DNA of 64,000 bases, taken from Druceiella hillmani. Taxonomy: Eukaryota; Arthropoda; Insecta; Lepidoptera; Hepialidae. The notes below the pieces were generated by a model. That model searched no databases, had not been told where the DNA came from, and worked only from the letters and a program-made list of their open reading frames with translations. This document shows positions 1 to 11,078 of this stretch, piece by piece (position 1 is the stretch's first letter; each line of letters begins with the position of its first letter). A program made the translations under genes and the position numbers. The stretch spans positions 2,580,501 to 2,644,500 of the forward strand of contig JAYKKI010000132.1 of assembly GCA_039881145.1 (NCBI GenBank), written 5' to 3'.

Positions 1-242
1 TATAATTAGGTAATTATTACATCGGGGAAAGATACAGTAGTTCAATTAAAGAAACCTATATACATTTATATATTTATAAGCACCTAAACTCTGCAAAATT
101 CTAATATTGTGAATTCCTATACATTTTTATAATTAGGTAATTATTAAATCAGGGAAAGATACAGTAGTTCAATTAAAAAAAATTATGTATATTTAAATAT
201 TTATAAGCATCTAAATTCTGTAAAATTCTAATATTGTGAATT
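1..242. repeat. 127-bp tandem duplication cut by the window edge
   Basis: Two copies lie head to tail with a period of 127 bases: both open with TATAATTAGGTAATTATTA (positions 1 and 128) and end near CTAATATTGTGAATT. They differ at scattered positions. Copy 1 starts at base 1, so the array may continue upstream. Confidence 0.9.
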
Positions 243-3200
243 ACGAAAAATATTCACCTTCGCATCAATTGTAACAATAAAAAATATTTGACAATTCTTT
301 AACTTCATTAAGCTCGTATTACCAAAGTATATAATAAGCTAAATATAATCTGCAAGCAAATTGTGTTTGAAATAGTTTCATTGGTAAGAGAGGATATTCC
401 GATAAAAATAGAAAACAGTATATTAAATCGACAGATAATATCAAAAGAATGTCTTATAGAAATAGGTCTTCATAAAAGTGTTATGTTTAATCTAATAAGG
501 GAATTAACCCCAAGTCAAGGCAGTTATTTAACCGATTAAGAATTTACTTCAAACTTGTCTGATTTTAGTAAGATCATAAAAAATGCTTAATGTCAATCTC
601 CCCAGCTCCGCCTCGATTTTTAAATTTTTCTGTAAAAATGAAAGATCGTCCATAATCTTTTGTGGCACTCTATAATGTTTAATTCTTCACACAGGTACAC
701 ATTTTCGGACTTATAGGGATTTAGTAAATACTATTTTGTTTTCTTCGTAATTATTTTCTTAGTTTTTAAATAAAATTATAAACTATTAACTTTGTGTGTA
801 GAATACCTTTAGATTTCCGTCTCGATTTTTATTAGTAAAAATATTGTTTGTTCTTACGAACGTATTTTTAATGTTAAATGTGTTAAAAAGTATTCCAAAA
901 CATTTCTTTGAAATCTAAATACTACATTTTTTGGACTTATTTTTAATTACTGAGAAAAGCTGACTACTCAGAATTTTCGTACTTATTTTTAATTATTACG
1001 AAATTAAAAAAAAAACATCGAGTTCAATTGATCTTTGTTCAAATGTATTGGAGTTAGAAAGTTAATATTTAAAGGGTATTGTGTCATAATATTATTCAAT
1101 TTAAAAGACAAAGAACAATATAAAACACATATTAAGTATCCCAAACCTAGCAAAAAAGGTGAATATAAAAGCATATATACACATTTCTTTTTCAAATGGA
1201 AAAATTATTTTCCATGTAGTAAATAAATCCAATATTCAATACAACACTGATATAAAATAGTTACTTTTATTAGTACTAGAATACTTCGTACTGTCGTTCA
1301 GTAGAATCGTAAATATCAAACACAGTTTACAGAGTAATATATTTCAATTTGGATATATACTGGCGGCATAGTTACAGTTCATGGAAAATGGTTATAAATT
1401 CGTAGCCAATTAGTTTTTGCTGGCATAGTTACAGTTAATCAAAACTGGTTAAATATGATATGATAAAATTGCTTTTAATCTTCATAAGTTCTTAAGCTTC
1501 ACTTTAAAATAATTGTATTTTGAAATGGACCTATCCCTTTGTGAAATTATTTACTATTTAATTGGTTATTGACTTTATTTCAGTCCAAAATAGCCATGAA
1601 AATAACCAAAGGCTGCGAAGGAATTCAGATTGGCGAAATAATTAACACATAACTTGAATATACAAATGTTTATCCTCATCGGCTAACTATAATTAGATAT
1701 AAAAGGGTATACAGTGTTTTTTGAAATAATTTTGTGGCGAAAGCATCGAATCTAAAAAAGTTCCTAAAGATGTGTGATATCCATTTAATCTTTATCGACA
1801 TGGAAATTGAGAAATATACCGGTTTTTAATCACAGGCTTATTCATCGAGGCTCTTTTGCATTGACGCTCCTTCGCTGTTATATTCTTGTCTATCTTCAGA
1901 ATATCAGAAAGAGTTTAAATATTTTTGTGTTCTTTTTAATGTCAATTGTTTAGATAGCGTTATTTCCATTCAGTCGTATACCACCGATTAGAATACCTGT
2001 GTACAGATAACAGCAAGTGATGTAGTGAGGGGTAATAATTTTTTCGTCATATTTACTTAATATTATTAGGAAAATTGCGTATATACCAAATATTTATTTA
2101 TTATTTTTATTAAATTGTACTGAAATAAACATTGGTGTACGTAATAATAATATCTTTGTAGTTTGATTAAAAATATTTGTGCTGTCGATTGCTTAAATTT
2201 GCATCTTAATTTTATTTAGTAATTATTTATAATTATGCTGTAATATTACGAGTAAAATGTTTGTTACGAGTAAAACTCGTAAGGTTCTGTCCACACTTAG
2301 ACCAATATAAACATTTAAGTTGTATAGTATTTCAAACTGTTTAGAAATAATAAAACATTGTTTTTTAATATAAATTTTACGAACGTATTTTGATTTAGTT
2401 ACTTATAAATCTTTATTACTTTATGTTTAGCTCTTTCTAGCACGTGTTACTTAAATACAGAATATCAAAAATTTCAATACCAAATTGTCGCTTCGTTCAC
2501 TTATTTATAATGATGTTTTGGCATATACTTGGTAATAAAACGGGTTTAAAAACAACAATTTTGCTGACATCTATTTCAAAATCGTAGTTTTTCAGTGAAT
2601 AAAACGAAAAACACGAAAAAAGTATTTGTAGTCCATTCAAATAGCTATTTTTAACGATCCCCATTGGTGTAAGGAGTCCAAAAAGTTTCAATCGTTTTTC
2701 TGAAAAAAACAGTACAGCCGTGGACGTGCGCAACACTCTTCGTATGTTAGTGCTTTGTGTAAATAACTATATACCGCACTACTTATTTACTATGATATTA
2801 ATGTACTCTACTTAAATTAAAGTGTAACTATAAGTAAATGGAACTAGTAGATATAATAATAAATAAACATATTTATAGCAAAACAGAATACGTACGTACA
2901 TAAATATTTATATAATGTAATTGAAAATAAACTCATCCTATCTCCTTATCTAAATGTGCTTCGTTAACGTAAACATGGCAAGCGAATACAAATTCTTATT
3001 TCGTGATCCACTTCAAACTTAAATGTATTCTGTTTATTCCTGCATCCGACGATACCTATACGATAATATCGTGTCCTAAATTTTTAGATAAGATTGCTTT
3101 TATTTAATAACAATGTCTTGGCTCTACCTATTCTCGTAATCGAAATCTACCCTTTCTTACAATTGCTTTCTTACACCTGAGTACTACTAGCATTGATGTA

Positions 3201-3729
3201 AAAATAAGGGTACATTTAGTGAGTACTATTTTTTTAAAATCAAATTTATTTGAGTACGATAGGTAAAAATATAATTTTGATTGTGTAAAAATTGTGTAAT
3301 CTTTAGAAAAGGAAAAAAGTATTTAATTTTTTAAAAATTATAACTACGACAAAAAGAAAGTAATTAACAAATCATACTTTGAACGGCCATTCTTGCTATA
3401 CACTTATATTCAGAATTAAATAAAATAGATGAAACCATCATATGACAAATAGTAAGTACTTAATGCACTTTATTTATATATAAATATAAAAGAAATATTC
3501 ATGTCACATCGCATTTCTTTTTGATTGATAGGATGTTAAAATAATTCCCATATCTACTTTCTCTGCATCATTGTAACGTCAATCCGCCCACAATAAGTTA
3601 AAGCTGTTCAATAAAAATGGCATCAAAAACTCGTAAAGAGCATAAATAAGCAGCATAATCAAAATTTAACATCAGGAGTGGAAAAACGTCAAAGGAGTAT
3701 TATTTTTACACGGAAATCTTCGTATTTTC
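243..3729. other. AT-rich stretch without a visible gene
   Basis: No convincing coding frame, tRNA or transposon terminus. A two-copy repeat of about 57 bases lies at 1363-1460; each copy contains GGCATAGTTACAGTT (1365 and 1422) followed by a diverged GGTTA-containing tail. The only longer open frame is the minus-strand one at 2497-2736, listed separately. Confidence 0.6.
2497..2736 (-). other. Unrecognised 79-codon open frame
   Basis: The frame is open for 79 codons but begins at GTG, with no early ATG, so it is not a complete gene. Its first half (LRTSTAV...FSEKRLKLFGLL) is less biased in composition than the surrounding AT-rich frames; the second half is Phe, Leu and Ile rich. The DNA at its 5' end (about 2705-2740) is locally GC-elevated. 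I do not recognise a family. It may be a fragment of a dispersed repeat or chance; a real exon is the least likely option. Confidence 0.12.
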
Positions 3730-3900
3730 TTAGGAAATAACGAAACCATATTACCTGGCGCAAGCAGGGCACATCGCACACGAGCTCTCGAAGATGCAAA
3801 CACATCGCTCTGTAAGTTGCGACTTGCGAAGTAAATAAATCCCGAGGGTGGGTTTCCATCTATTGATACAATATTGACTCCATTAAAATTGCATGCTTCC
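3730..3900. other. GC-elevated segment, possible conserved element
   Basis: About 170 bases of clearly higher complexity and GC than the flanks (GCAAGCAGGGCACATCGCAC, then GAGCTCTCGAAGATGC and CCCGAGGGTGGG). No open frame of useful length and no repeat partner in the window. Could be a conserved non-coding element or old transposon debris. Confidence 0.3.
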
Positions 3901-5361
3901 GCAAATATACCTTATGGTTTGCTATAGGTAAGATATATGTTGGGACAAATGAACACAAATAACTCTTTGTTTCAATGTTTATTTGCTTTAAGCCACTTAT
4001 ATACGGGTAGAGTTTAAAAGTAGAAAAGATCTACACACCACCAAGTTTTATTATATAGACGGTGATTAATTCTATTAAACAACAATGTCGTTAAATTAAT
4101 TTTATGGCAATTCAATGCAATACACGATAAATACCTTGGACTTTAATATTTATCATAATAAACTTAATAGTTTTATGGAAATGAACAATTATTAATTATA
4201 TCACCTTGGCGAAATGTGGTTCAACTAGTGTATATACAATTCATAAGTGTTATTAATCGTATTTTCTTCAGATATTTTGACAGAAATTGTAAATTGTAAG
4301 TATCGTATTCGCTCCGCATGTTTAAAAATATATAAAGATATACGAATATATATTATAATTATAATAGATGCACGAATATAGATTAAATTTTTTTAATTTA
4401 TGCATATAATAAAATTGAAATAATGTTTAATAAATTGAAAAATGTTTATTTCCATTTAAATAACTGATGGCAACTATACAAGATTTGGTGTATCAAGTAG
4501 GTTACACTATTTGTTTGCCTGCGACTGTTAGCTCGTAATTTCGTGTTTCGAAATTCCGAAATATTATGTAGTAATACAGTTAAATTTACTTTTTCTTTTA
4601 ATTGAAATGTGAAAACGACTTTTTCTTTTTTAAAAAAAGACTTTTAAAATTTATCTGATACTTGAATTGCACAGACGTAACTTTATTTCTTCATTATCTA
4701 CATGACCCAAAACAAATTGTATTGCTCTACAGTTTAAAAGTTTTTTTTTATATTCATACTTTCTTTATTGACTTAACTTATTACTTTAAAGTCACCCCGA
4801 TTTTTATTAAAAAATAAGTTACGTAATAATTTTTCATTCTATTTTTATGTAAATTGCAATAGCATTCACCCTGTTCGAGTCTCAATTAACCACTTTACGT
4901 GCCTTAGTATCATAAACATTTACAAGAATCTATATTCGTGTACCTGGAATTACTTTTGAAATATTCAATATATTTAATGTTTTTACTGTGTTTCGATAAC
5001 GTTCGTTTAGTTTTGTAGGCGGTGCTTTGTCTAGTCACGTCGTACGTGCTATGAATATTTGATTTAATTTTAAGCACAGTATATATAAAGAGACATATGT
5101 TATTATAGGTCACTACAAGTTTATTTAAGTAAGAAAATTAACTGTAAATCAGATAGGAATCAGAGTTTTTTAACTCTGTATTTTAAATTATGATTATGAT
5201 ACTTGTATTTTAAATTATGTCAATTCCTATATTTATTTTATTTATTCATTACAAACCTTAAAGTACATACAAAATTACAAAAATATTTGGCAAAATTACA
5301 AAAATTTTTCTACAAAGGCACTTTCTTCCAGTCAACGATGTGAAAAATTGTGGAAAATTGG
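3901..5361. other. AT-rich stretch without a visible gene
   Basis: Nothing codes here that I can support. The 67-codon minus-strand frame at 4910-5113 has ordinary AT-driven composition. GTTCGAGTC at about 4873 resembles a tRNA T-arm box but has no tRNA around it. Confidence 0.6.
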
Positions 5362-5604
5362 TACGGAAATTTGTAAACCTATTTTATTGCAATTTTATAA
5401 ATTATAATGTTTACGATTTAAAGCAAAGCAAAACACAATTATTAAAAAGAAACTAATCGTTGAAAGAATAGTTATTAAAATTATTAATATGCCATGGTTA
5501 AGGACAGGGGACAAAATAGAATTAAGGAAAGATGTCCCCTTTAAAATATTTACAAATGGCGAGTTTCTGGTATCGTTACTAAGTTAATTCCTGATTTTTA
5601 CAGC
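5362..5604 (-). mobile_element. Decayed LINE-like 3' end, copy 1
   Basis: The reverse complement aligns with 8455-8690: both hold GGTTAAGGACAGG, GAGTTTCTGGTATCG and, further on, TTGCAATAAAATAGG. Read on the minus strand the older part gives AVKIRN*LS..TRNS, which resembles the K(I/L)WN.LP...R.S motif near the C-terminus of Jockey/CR1-type reverse transcriptases. An in-frame stop shows decay. The 3' part is non-coding and carries an AATAAA signal. The clade is a guess; only the last few dozen codons and the 3' UTR remain. Confidence 0.5.
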
Positions 5605-6219
5605 CATCAAAGGAATTTTCATAAAAGCAACAATCTTTGTATGTTCGTGAAAAGGAGAATGAGCCGATTTTTGACGAATAACAAAATCGGCTTCTGAGAT
5701 ATGCTGAATAATTTGAATTGATCAAAATATTATAAAGAAATGTAAAAGTAGTTTACGTCGATTGCTATAGAGAGTTCAAGTTGAATCTTTTTAGCTAAAT
5801 TCATAACATTAGTGGGATACTTGAGAGTATTGATTCCTCAAATATTCCTTTTTTTAATTTTGTTAGCGAATTTTTTTTGTTGAGTAGTTTCATTTTAATT
5901 CCTTTAGCATATAACTTCTTGTCTTTTCAAATAGTCTGTTGTAATTATTTCATTTCAGACGTATTATAGAACGTCTCGATATATAGGTGAAAGGGCTAAA
6001 ATGTTCGGTTTATCGAGGTGTTTGGAAAACTCTGTGCTTAATTAATTACACTGTACGTCTAGTTTAGTGCTTTGATTAAAATGTTTTTTAAAATTGTTAA
6101 TCTAAATCGGTATTAAATCATTAATTAAATAAACGTAATATCCCATAACAGAATGCCGTAAAACACCCTATATTTCAATTTCAAAAGACGATACCAATAT
6201 CTTGCATAATATTTACAAG
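5605..6219. other. AT-rich stretch with a 10-bp-arm hairpin
   Basis: No gene seen. A perfect inverted repeat AGCCGATTTT / AAAATCGGCT has arms at 5662-5671 and 5683-5692 with an 11-base loop. It could form a short hairpin; no T-run or other terminator feature makes it more specific. Confidence 0.5.
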
Positions 6220-6465
6220 ACTTCATAAAGGGTTTTCTTACGCTGTGTCGGAACTTTCGTACACTCGTTTGTGAAAATGGCCGAGGATAACGTAAAGTTT
6301 ACGAATAATGTTTTATCCAAACATAAGGAACATAATTCTGTATAAGGAGCTGTGTAGGTTTGTTATATATCTAACTCGTAATTACGTTCGTGCTCAGTGA
6401 TAATAAACACTTGTCGGCTTTTCCCGCTGGACCTGTATCTTTATTAGTTTCGCTAACGACATACT
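6220..6465 (+). mobile_element. Dispersed repeat A, copy 1 (LTR-like)
   Basis: Matches 28410-28672 in the same orientation over about 250 bases. Shared blocks: ACTTTCGTA(C/G)ACTCGT, GTGAAAATGGCC, AAGTTTACGAA, TTCGTGCTCAGTGATAATAA, CACTTGT(C/T)GGCTTTTCCC and TCTTTATTAGTTT(C/T)GCTAACGAC. An AATAAA-like signal followed by a short conserved tail fits the R-U5 part of an LTR, but I see no TG...CA ends, target duplication or internal region, so the class is inferred. Confidence 0.5.
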
Positions 6466-7130
6466 CCTTGTCTTAAGTACAACCAATTGTTTACTTCTTG
6501 TTTGATATAAAAGCCTATTATTATAAGATAATTTAGTATTTTCATTTGATTATGTACCATAAATTGCTAATACTGTGTTAAGTATACAAGTGGTTATGAT
6601 AGACTGTGCAAAAACGTAACATTATTAATTAATATGCTAAAGTTAATTTATTTAAAACACGAATGTACAAATATATAATTGGATAATTGAGAAAAAAGTA
6701 TATATTTTCGTAATAAACTTGTTTCTCGCAATATATGTCAAACTATCTTTATTTTAGTGATTTTCAAAAATAATAATAAAAATTATTATTCGGCTAAAAT
6801 GATTTAAAGTGCTATCAAATTTGAAAAACTTTTTTTAGTATATGGATATGTGCACCAGCCATTGATCGGACATGTCGAGAATGGAAATGTCGGTGAAAAT
6901 ATAAGCACTACATCGTCCTAGTACAAGTAATTTTATAATTTTACCCAGAAAATTGCAAATTTAATACATAGTGAGTATTATCAAAATTTTAATAAATCTA
7001 ATGAATAGAATATTGTGACTGCTTAACAAATAATGTAAGTACATATATTAAAAACAGTTAAAATACTTTTTTTTATTTTAATCTAAAGATTTTTATCGAA
7101 CCGTTATTTCTTCCGAGTCAGTAACATTTA
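6466..7130. other. AT-rich stretch without a visible gene
   Basis: Featureless apart from a small region at 6850-6930 of higher complexity. No frame, repeat partner or hairpin of note. Confidence 0.55.
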
Positions 7131-7310
7131 TTAATGTAAATTTAAATAATTAAAATGCGACAGACAGACATGGAGGTAACTTCATCGTTTTTTTTTCAAT
7201 CTAGATAAAACAATAAATAATTATTAAATTTTGTGAATGATTAATGTAAATTTAAATAATTAAAATGTGACAGACAGATATGGAGGTAACTTCGTTGTTT
7301 TTTCTCCAAT
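7131..7310. repeat. 110-bp tandem duplication
   Basis: TTAATGTAAATTTAAATAAT occurs at 7131 and 7241, and each copy runs on into GACAGACAGAYATGGAGGTA. Copy 1 is full (7131-7240); copy 2 fades at about 7310. Only two copies. Confidence 0.85.
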
Positions 7311-8188
7311 AAAGTTGATAACAACTTTGACAAGAAAGTGTCTTTATGTTTTCTCCATATCTTGTTCAAACATATTTATTCCTAGAACTTATGCCTTAAT
7401 TAACTTGTCCATACAATTGGTTGTTTACGTTAACTTTATTTCAAATTAGCCTAGAGGAAGATAGGAGGGGACCTTGAGTACAGAGATAATTAAAGTAATA
7501 TCGTTTTGAAACAAATCGACAAGATAAATGACCTTTAAATAGAGACTTACTGATTATTAATTAAGACAGTTTTCATTTATTTAGGACGTGGTGGATTCAG
7601 ATAGATTAAATTTTAATTATAATTGAAGAGCTCCTGGCTCATTACGATTTCTTCAATTTATATTATATGTCGACATCACTACGAAACCAATCAGCTTTTC
7701 CTTGTCTAGTATATTGCAAAATATAATTGATAGGACATAAAAATAAAACTAAAAGTGTGCAGAGAAAATAGATCAGTTTACTCTTGGTATATAAGGCATA
7801 GATAATCATAACATTTGTAGTGACTTTACTTAAAATTATGCGTATTATTATATATAAAAGTTCAATAAATATTTTTATATTAACATAATTCTTTTCGTTG
7901 ATGGTGTCCAAAGGTTGTCGGTGATATACTATAAAATCAGGTCGCAATATTTTAGTACTCAAGTTATTGAAAAATATTACGAAATGTAGGTCTAAATAAT
8001 TTATTTGTTAAATTACCTAAAACTATGCGGAAGTATAAAAATCATCATTATATTATTGGTACATATTTAGAAATTAATGTGCAATTAATTTCATTTTTTC
8101 CAGTTTTTCGAAAAATTTGGATTAAAAATAATGTTTATATCTCCTCATTTATATATACATGTACATAAATATGTATACACACAAATAT
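7311..8188. other. AT-rich stretch with a hydrophobic open frame
   Basis: A minus-strand frame of 99 codons spans 7663-7962. It starts at TTG, and much of it is Ile, Leu and Tyr, giving apparent membrane segments that AT-rich DNA produces easily. The first 25 residues (TKILRPDFIVYHRQPLDT) are less biased. I do not recognise it and do not call a gene. Confidence 0.35.
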
Positions 8189-8199
8189 GTATGTATGTA

Positions 8200-8256
<57 letters not shown>
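8189..8256. repeat. Compound microsatellite (GTAT)n(GT)n(TA)n
   Basis: GTAT units at 8189-8200 pass into GT units at 8201-8210 and then TA units to 8256, with one ACAT interruption. The graded order suggests point mutation spreading within one original tract. Confidence 0.95.
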
Positions 8257-8454
8257 GGTGATTTGACACATTAAATGAATCTTCATGTAACTTGCGGTGT
8301 TCCTGAATCGTATAACAAAATTCAGTTGTTTAGCCACAGAAATAGTTTTAAGTTGTTTGTAATTTTTGCAAACACAAATTAATTGAAGATATATTTAATT
8401 GCTACCGGCAAAGAGAATCATTAGAAAACACAACCGCACATCTTTCGCTTTTGT

Positions 8455-8690
8455 GCTGTAAAAATCTGGAATCAACTTAATCTCGATACCAGAAACTCAA
8501 GCGCTGTAAATATTATCCTAGGTCATCTTTCCCTAATTTTGTTTTGTTCTCCTGTCCTTAACCATGTCAATATTTATAATAGCTATTCTTTCAAAAAGTA
8601 GTTTATTTTTGCTTTGTCATAAATTGTAAACATTTTAATGTGTAAATATTGCAATAAAATAGGTTTAAAAAAAGGAAATGTTGTTGTAAG
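8455..8690 (+). mobile_element. Decayed LINE-like 3' end, copy 2
   Basis: Inverted relative to copy 1 at 5362-5604. The plus-strand frame from about 8434 reads AVKIWNQLNL.TRNSSAV, close to the K(I/L)WN.LP...R.S motif at the C-terminus of Jockey/CR1-type reverse transcriptases. The frame stays open past the homologous stop in copy 1. The homology continues through a 3' UTR with TTGCAATAAAATAGGTTTA (about 8650) to about 8690, where a (TA)n tract begins within 20 bases. Only the tail of the element is present. Confidence 0.5.
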
Positions 8691-8704
8691 AATAAGCCTG
8701 TCAA

Positions 8705-8706
<2 letters not shown>

Positions 8707-8791
<85 letters not shown>

Positions 8792-8796
8792 CATAT
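8707..8796. repeat. (TA)n microsatellite at the LINE-like 3' end
   Basis: Almost pure TA for about 75 bases and then GTATATATATACATATAG. It starts directly after the conserved 3' end of LINE-like copy 2. Long open frames across it (poly Tyr-Ile) on both strands are artefacts of the dinucleotide. Confidence 0.95.
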
Positions 8797-9388
8797 AGAA
8801 TTTCGTATAATATGCTTACCAATTTTATAATTTTATTTAAAATAAAGCAAAATAATAATTCATAATAGATATGCACACCTCCTTTTTCGTTACTATTTAA
8901 AAAAGCATAACGTATGTTTATGAATACTCCCAATTTTATTATAGTGTCAATTTTATTAACTAAAATACCTCTCAGTGGCGAAAACTGAGTTAAATTATCT
9001 CGACAAATGCTTCACCTACGCCAAATCTACTTCCGGCAACGTGCGTAGCTTTATTGTTCTCATTGAATGTACAATGTGATCTGTTCGTCTAATAAAATGA
9101 TATTCTCGTTATTTTAATATAAATATAAAGATTTCGGCGGCAAAACACGGTACCTGTTATATTTTTCCGCTTCAGATGTTGTTTAGGCTAAATGCTGTTT
9201 ATTTATTCTCTTTATGTGCTTATAATGGCGACGTGATTCTTTAATAGAGAAAAATTATATCATTTATTATTTCGAGGAAGAAATTATACGAAAATGCTCA
9301 TATACTTTAAATTCTGATGTGGAATATATTTAAATATAATAATTTCTCAGTTTTGACGAGTTACTAATATAATATAATAATTTAAAAA
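8797..9388. other. Mixed AT-rich stretch without a visible gene
   Basis: A slightly GC-richer part at 8970-9060 (CTTCACCTACGCC, CTTCCGGCAACGTGCG) has no open frame. Nothing else stands out. Confidence 0.5.
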
Positions 9389-9430
9389 TTTTGACGTTTT
9401 ACTAACTCTTTACTTAGTGAAACGTCAAAA
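9389..9430. repeat. 19-bp-arm hairpin with 4-base loop
   Basis: TTTTGACGTTTTACTAACT (9389-9407) pairs with ACTTAGTGAAACGTCAAAA (9412-9430) with two mismatches. A diverged TTTTGACG copy also lies at about 9350. Could be the end of a small inverted-repeat element. Confidence 0.8.
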
Positions 9431-9734
9431 ATAGCAACAATTTTATAAAGATACCGTGCTTGCAAAAGTTTCTAATTTAGGTCCATAATGGTTAAGATTT
9501 TTTTCATTGCTAAACGCTTTATGCATGCAAAAATATTGTTAGTGCTAGTAACAGATTTCCAGTTACGAGAGTGTAATTTAACCTTAACCAACTTTTATGC
9601 CTCTTTAATCTCATGGGTGCTCATCTACTTCCAATCATCAAGAAAAACAAAATCAAAAAGGTACAAAATAACATTTGTTGCATAATATTCTCAAATAAAA
9701 TAAAAAGTGTCAAAATCTTAGAACATATATAAAT
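9431..9734. other. AT-rich stretch without a visible gene
   Basis: Holds a 65-codon plus-strand frame (9488-9685) of ordinary composition that I do not support as a gene. Confidence 0.5.
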
Positions 9735-9793
9735 ATACTCACATACATGCACACACGTGCACATACCCGCACACCCACATCCACACCCACACC
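9735..9793. repeat. Degenerate CA-rich microsatellite
   Basis: Interrupted CA repeat (ACACACGTGCACATACCCGC, then ACACCCACATCCACACCCAC). Confidence 0.9.
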
Positions 9794-10508
9794 AAAACAT
9801 TTAATTATTAGGTTAAAGAAAACTCTATTAATGACAATTAATACCAAGCTTTCACATAAACATTCCATTCCGAGGAAGTGGATTAAATCAGTGATATTAT
9901 CTACTACACACATCTAATTCAATTTTTCCATCAGAGTCTCTCTTAGAATAAATTTTTCCTACAAATATTTTAACAGAAACTTCAATTTTATTGGTTGAAG
10001 TAAATTATAATTAGTGATGATTAGTGAATTACAAAGGTTTATTATAAGCATAGGCAAATGTCAGAGGTTTATTGGAGAATAAACAGAGGTGTCCTATCCG
10101 AATCTGAAATGAATACCAAGTAGGTAATATCGAGCCGTTGGTGGAATACAAAAGGATATCAAAACCGAATATAAAGCGCTTCATTGTATACGACAATTTA
10201 CTACAACATTGTATTGATTAGATAACAAATTATGTAATAAACAAGTCGAAGTTTACTTTCTTCATGATAACACTAAAACACATACTGCAAAATGTATCAT
10301 TGAAAAAAGAATTAAACTGGCCTTTGTTAGTACATCGACCTTATTCACGCGACAGTATATCATGTGCTTACTATTCGACAGAACTCTAAGCGATCATATA
10401 TATGTTAAAGATCACAGTATTCAAAAAGTCTTGTCTGTTATTTCTTGTCTAAATATCAAAGTTAGTGCCGCTCTCTACCAGATGGCAGCAAGCCTTGAAA
10501 AAGATATT
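9794..10508. other. AT-rich stretch without a visible gene
   Basis: No repeat partner found in the window. A short patch at 10085-10180 (AGGTGTCCTATCCG, ATCGAGCCGTTGGTGG) has higher complexity but no frame I recognise. CTACCAGATGGCAGCAAGCC at about 10476 lies just before the microsatellite. Confidence 0.5.
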
Positions 10509-10509
10509 C

Positions 10510-10605
<96 letters not shown>

Positions 10606-10606
10606 A

Positions 10607-10669
<63 letters not shown>
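10509..10669. repeat. 160-bp (TA)n microsatellite with TGTG interruptions
   Basis: The longest microsatellite here, with GTGTA and GTGTGTATATATGTA interruptions near 10566 and 10599. It ends about 90 bases from the mariner fragment and may mark where that element was broken. Two overlapping 72-105 codon frames across it are Tyr-Ile artefacts. Confidence 0.95.
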
Positions 10670-10673
<4 letters not shown>

Positions 10674-10757
10674 GATTAGCTGATACGTAAGGCTAAGTTC
10701 TTTTAGTTTTCTATTTTACGAATTCTAGTTCTTAGTTCTTATAGTATTTGAAACTTT

Positions 10758-11078
10758 TTAACAATCAATATGAGTTATTCTCCATAGTTCCGTTAAAGCA
10801 CCCAGGCTCAGTAACTCGCTGGTTAGTAACCGGTTATCTTCTTCAGTTAACAATTTTAACCCATCGCCATCCAATTACACCGGTCGACCAGAGCGTGGTT
10901 GATCACTCATGCAATGATCGCCGCAGCGAAACCGCTGGAACCATCTTTTTGCAATAGCTTCAGATATTGCTTCAGGGACTACACATTGCCATACGTTACA
11001 CGTAGATTCGGCAGCAGAGTGACCAGATTAATACTCGTAGAATAAACAGTATCTGACATGCGGCTTATTGTTGTTCAT
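10758..11078 (-). pseudogene. Decayed mariner-family transposase, N-terminal fragment
   Basis: One minus-strand frame from ATG (11078) to the stop at 10758-10760 reads as the N-terminal DNA-binding part of a Tc1/mariner-superfamily (mariner-type) transposase. Around codons 18-25 is SGHSAAES, matching the usual helix-turn-helix start (.G.(N/S)AAE). Codons 43-51 are AKRWFQRFR, codons 52-54 CGD, and codons 59-66 DQPRSGRP, which together are the hallmark WFQRF.SGD...PRSGRP signature. Codons 69-87 (LDGDGLKLLTEEDNRLLTS) fit the following L.ALIEEDP..T segment. Stops at codon 17 (11028-11030) and codon 68 (10875-10877) break it. The catalytic DDD domain is absent; the sequence runs into a (TA)n tract. 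What is known: intact mariner transposases are about 340-350 residues. This is a dead remnant, invisible as one ORF because of its stops. Confidence 0.85.

Noticed and set aside
4868..4885. T-arm-like GTTCGAGTC
   Set aside because: No tRNA cloverleaf can be built in the flanks.
7663..7962. 99-codon minus-strand frame with apparent membrane segments
   Set aside because: It starts at TTG; Ile, Leu and Tyr richness is expected from AT-rich DNA, and no family is recognised.
8583..8933. Open frames of 60-116 codons made of Tyr-Ile repeats
   Set aside because: They are translations of (TA)n tracts; the same applies at 8149-8337, 10362-10683, 48086-48277 and 54613-54849.
10470..10505. TRWQQALKK string resembling a mariner C-terminus on the plus strand
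   Set aside because: Orientation is opposite to the N-terminal fragment, the match is too short and it runs straight into a microsatellite.
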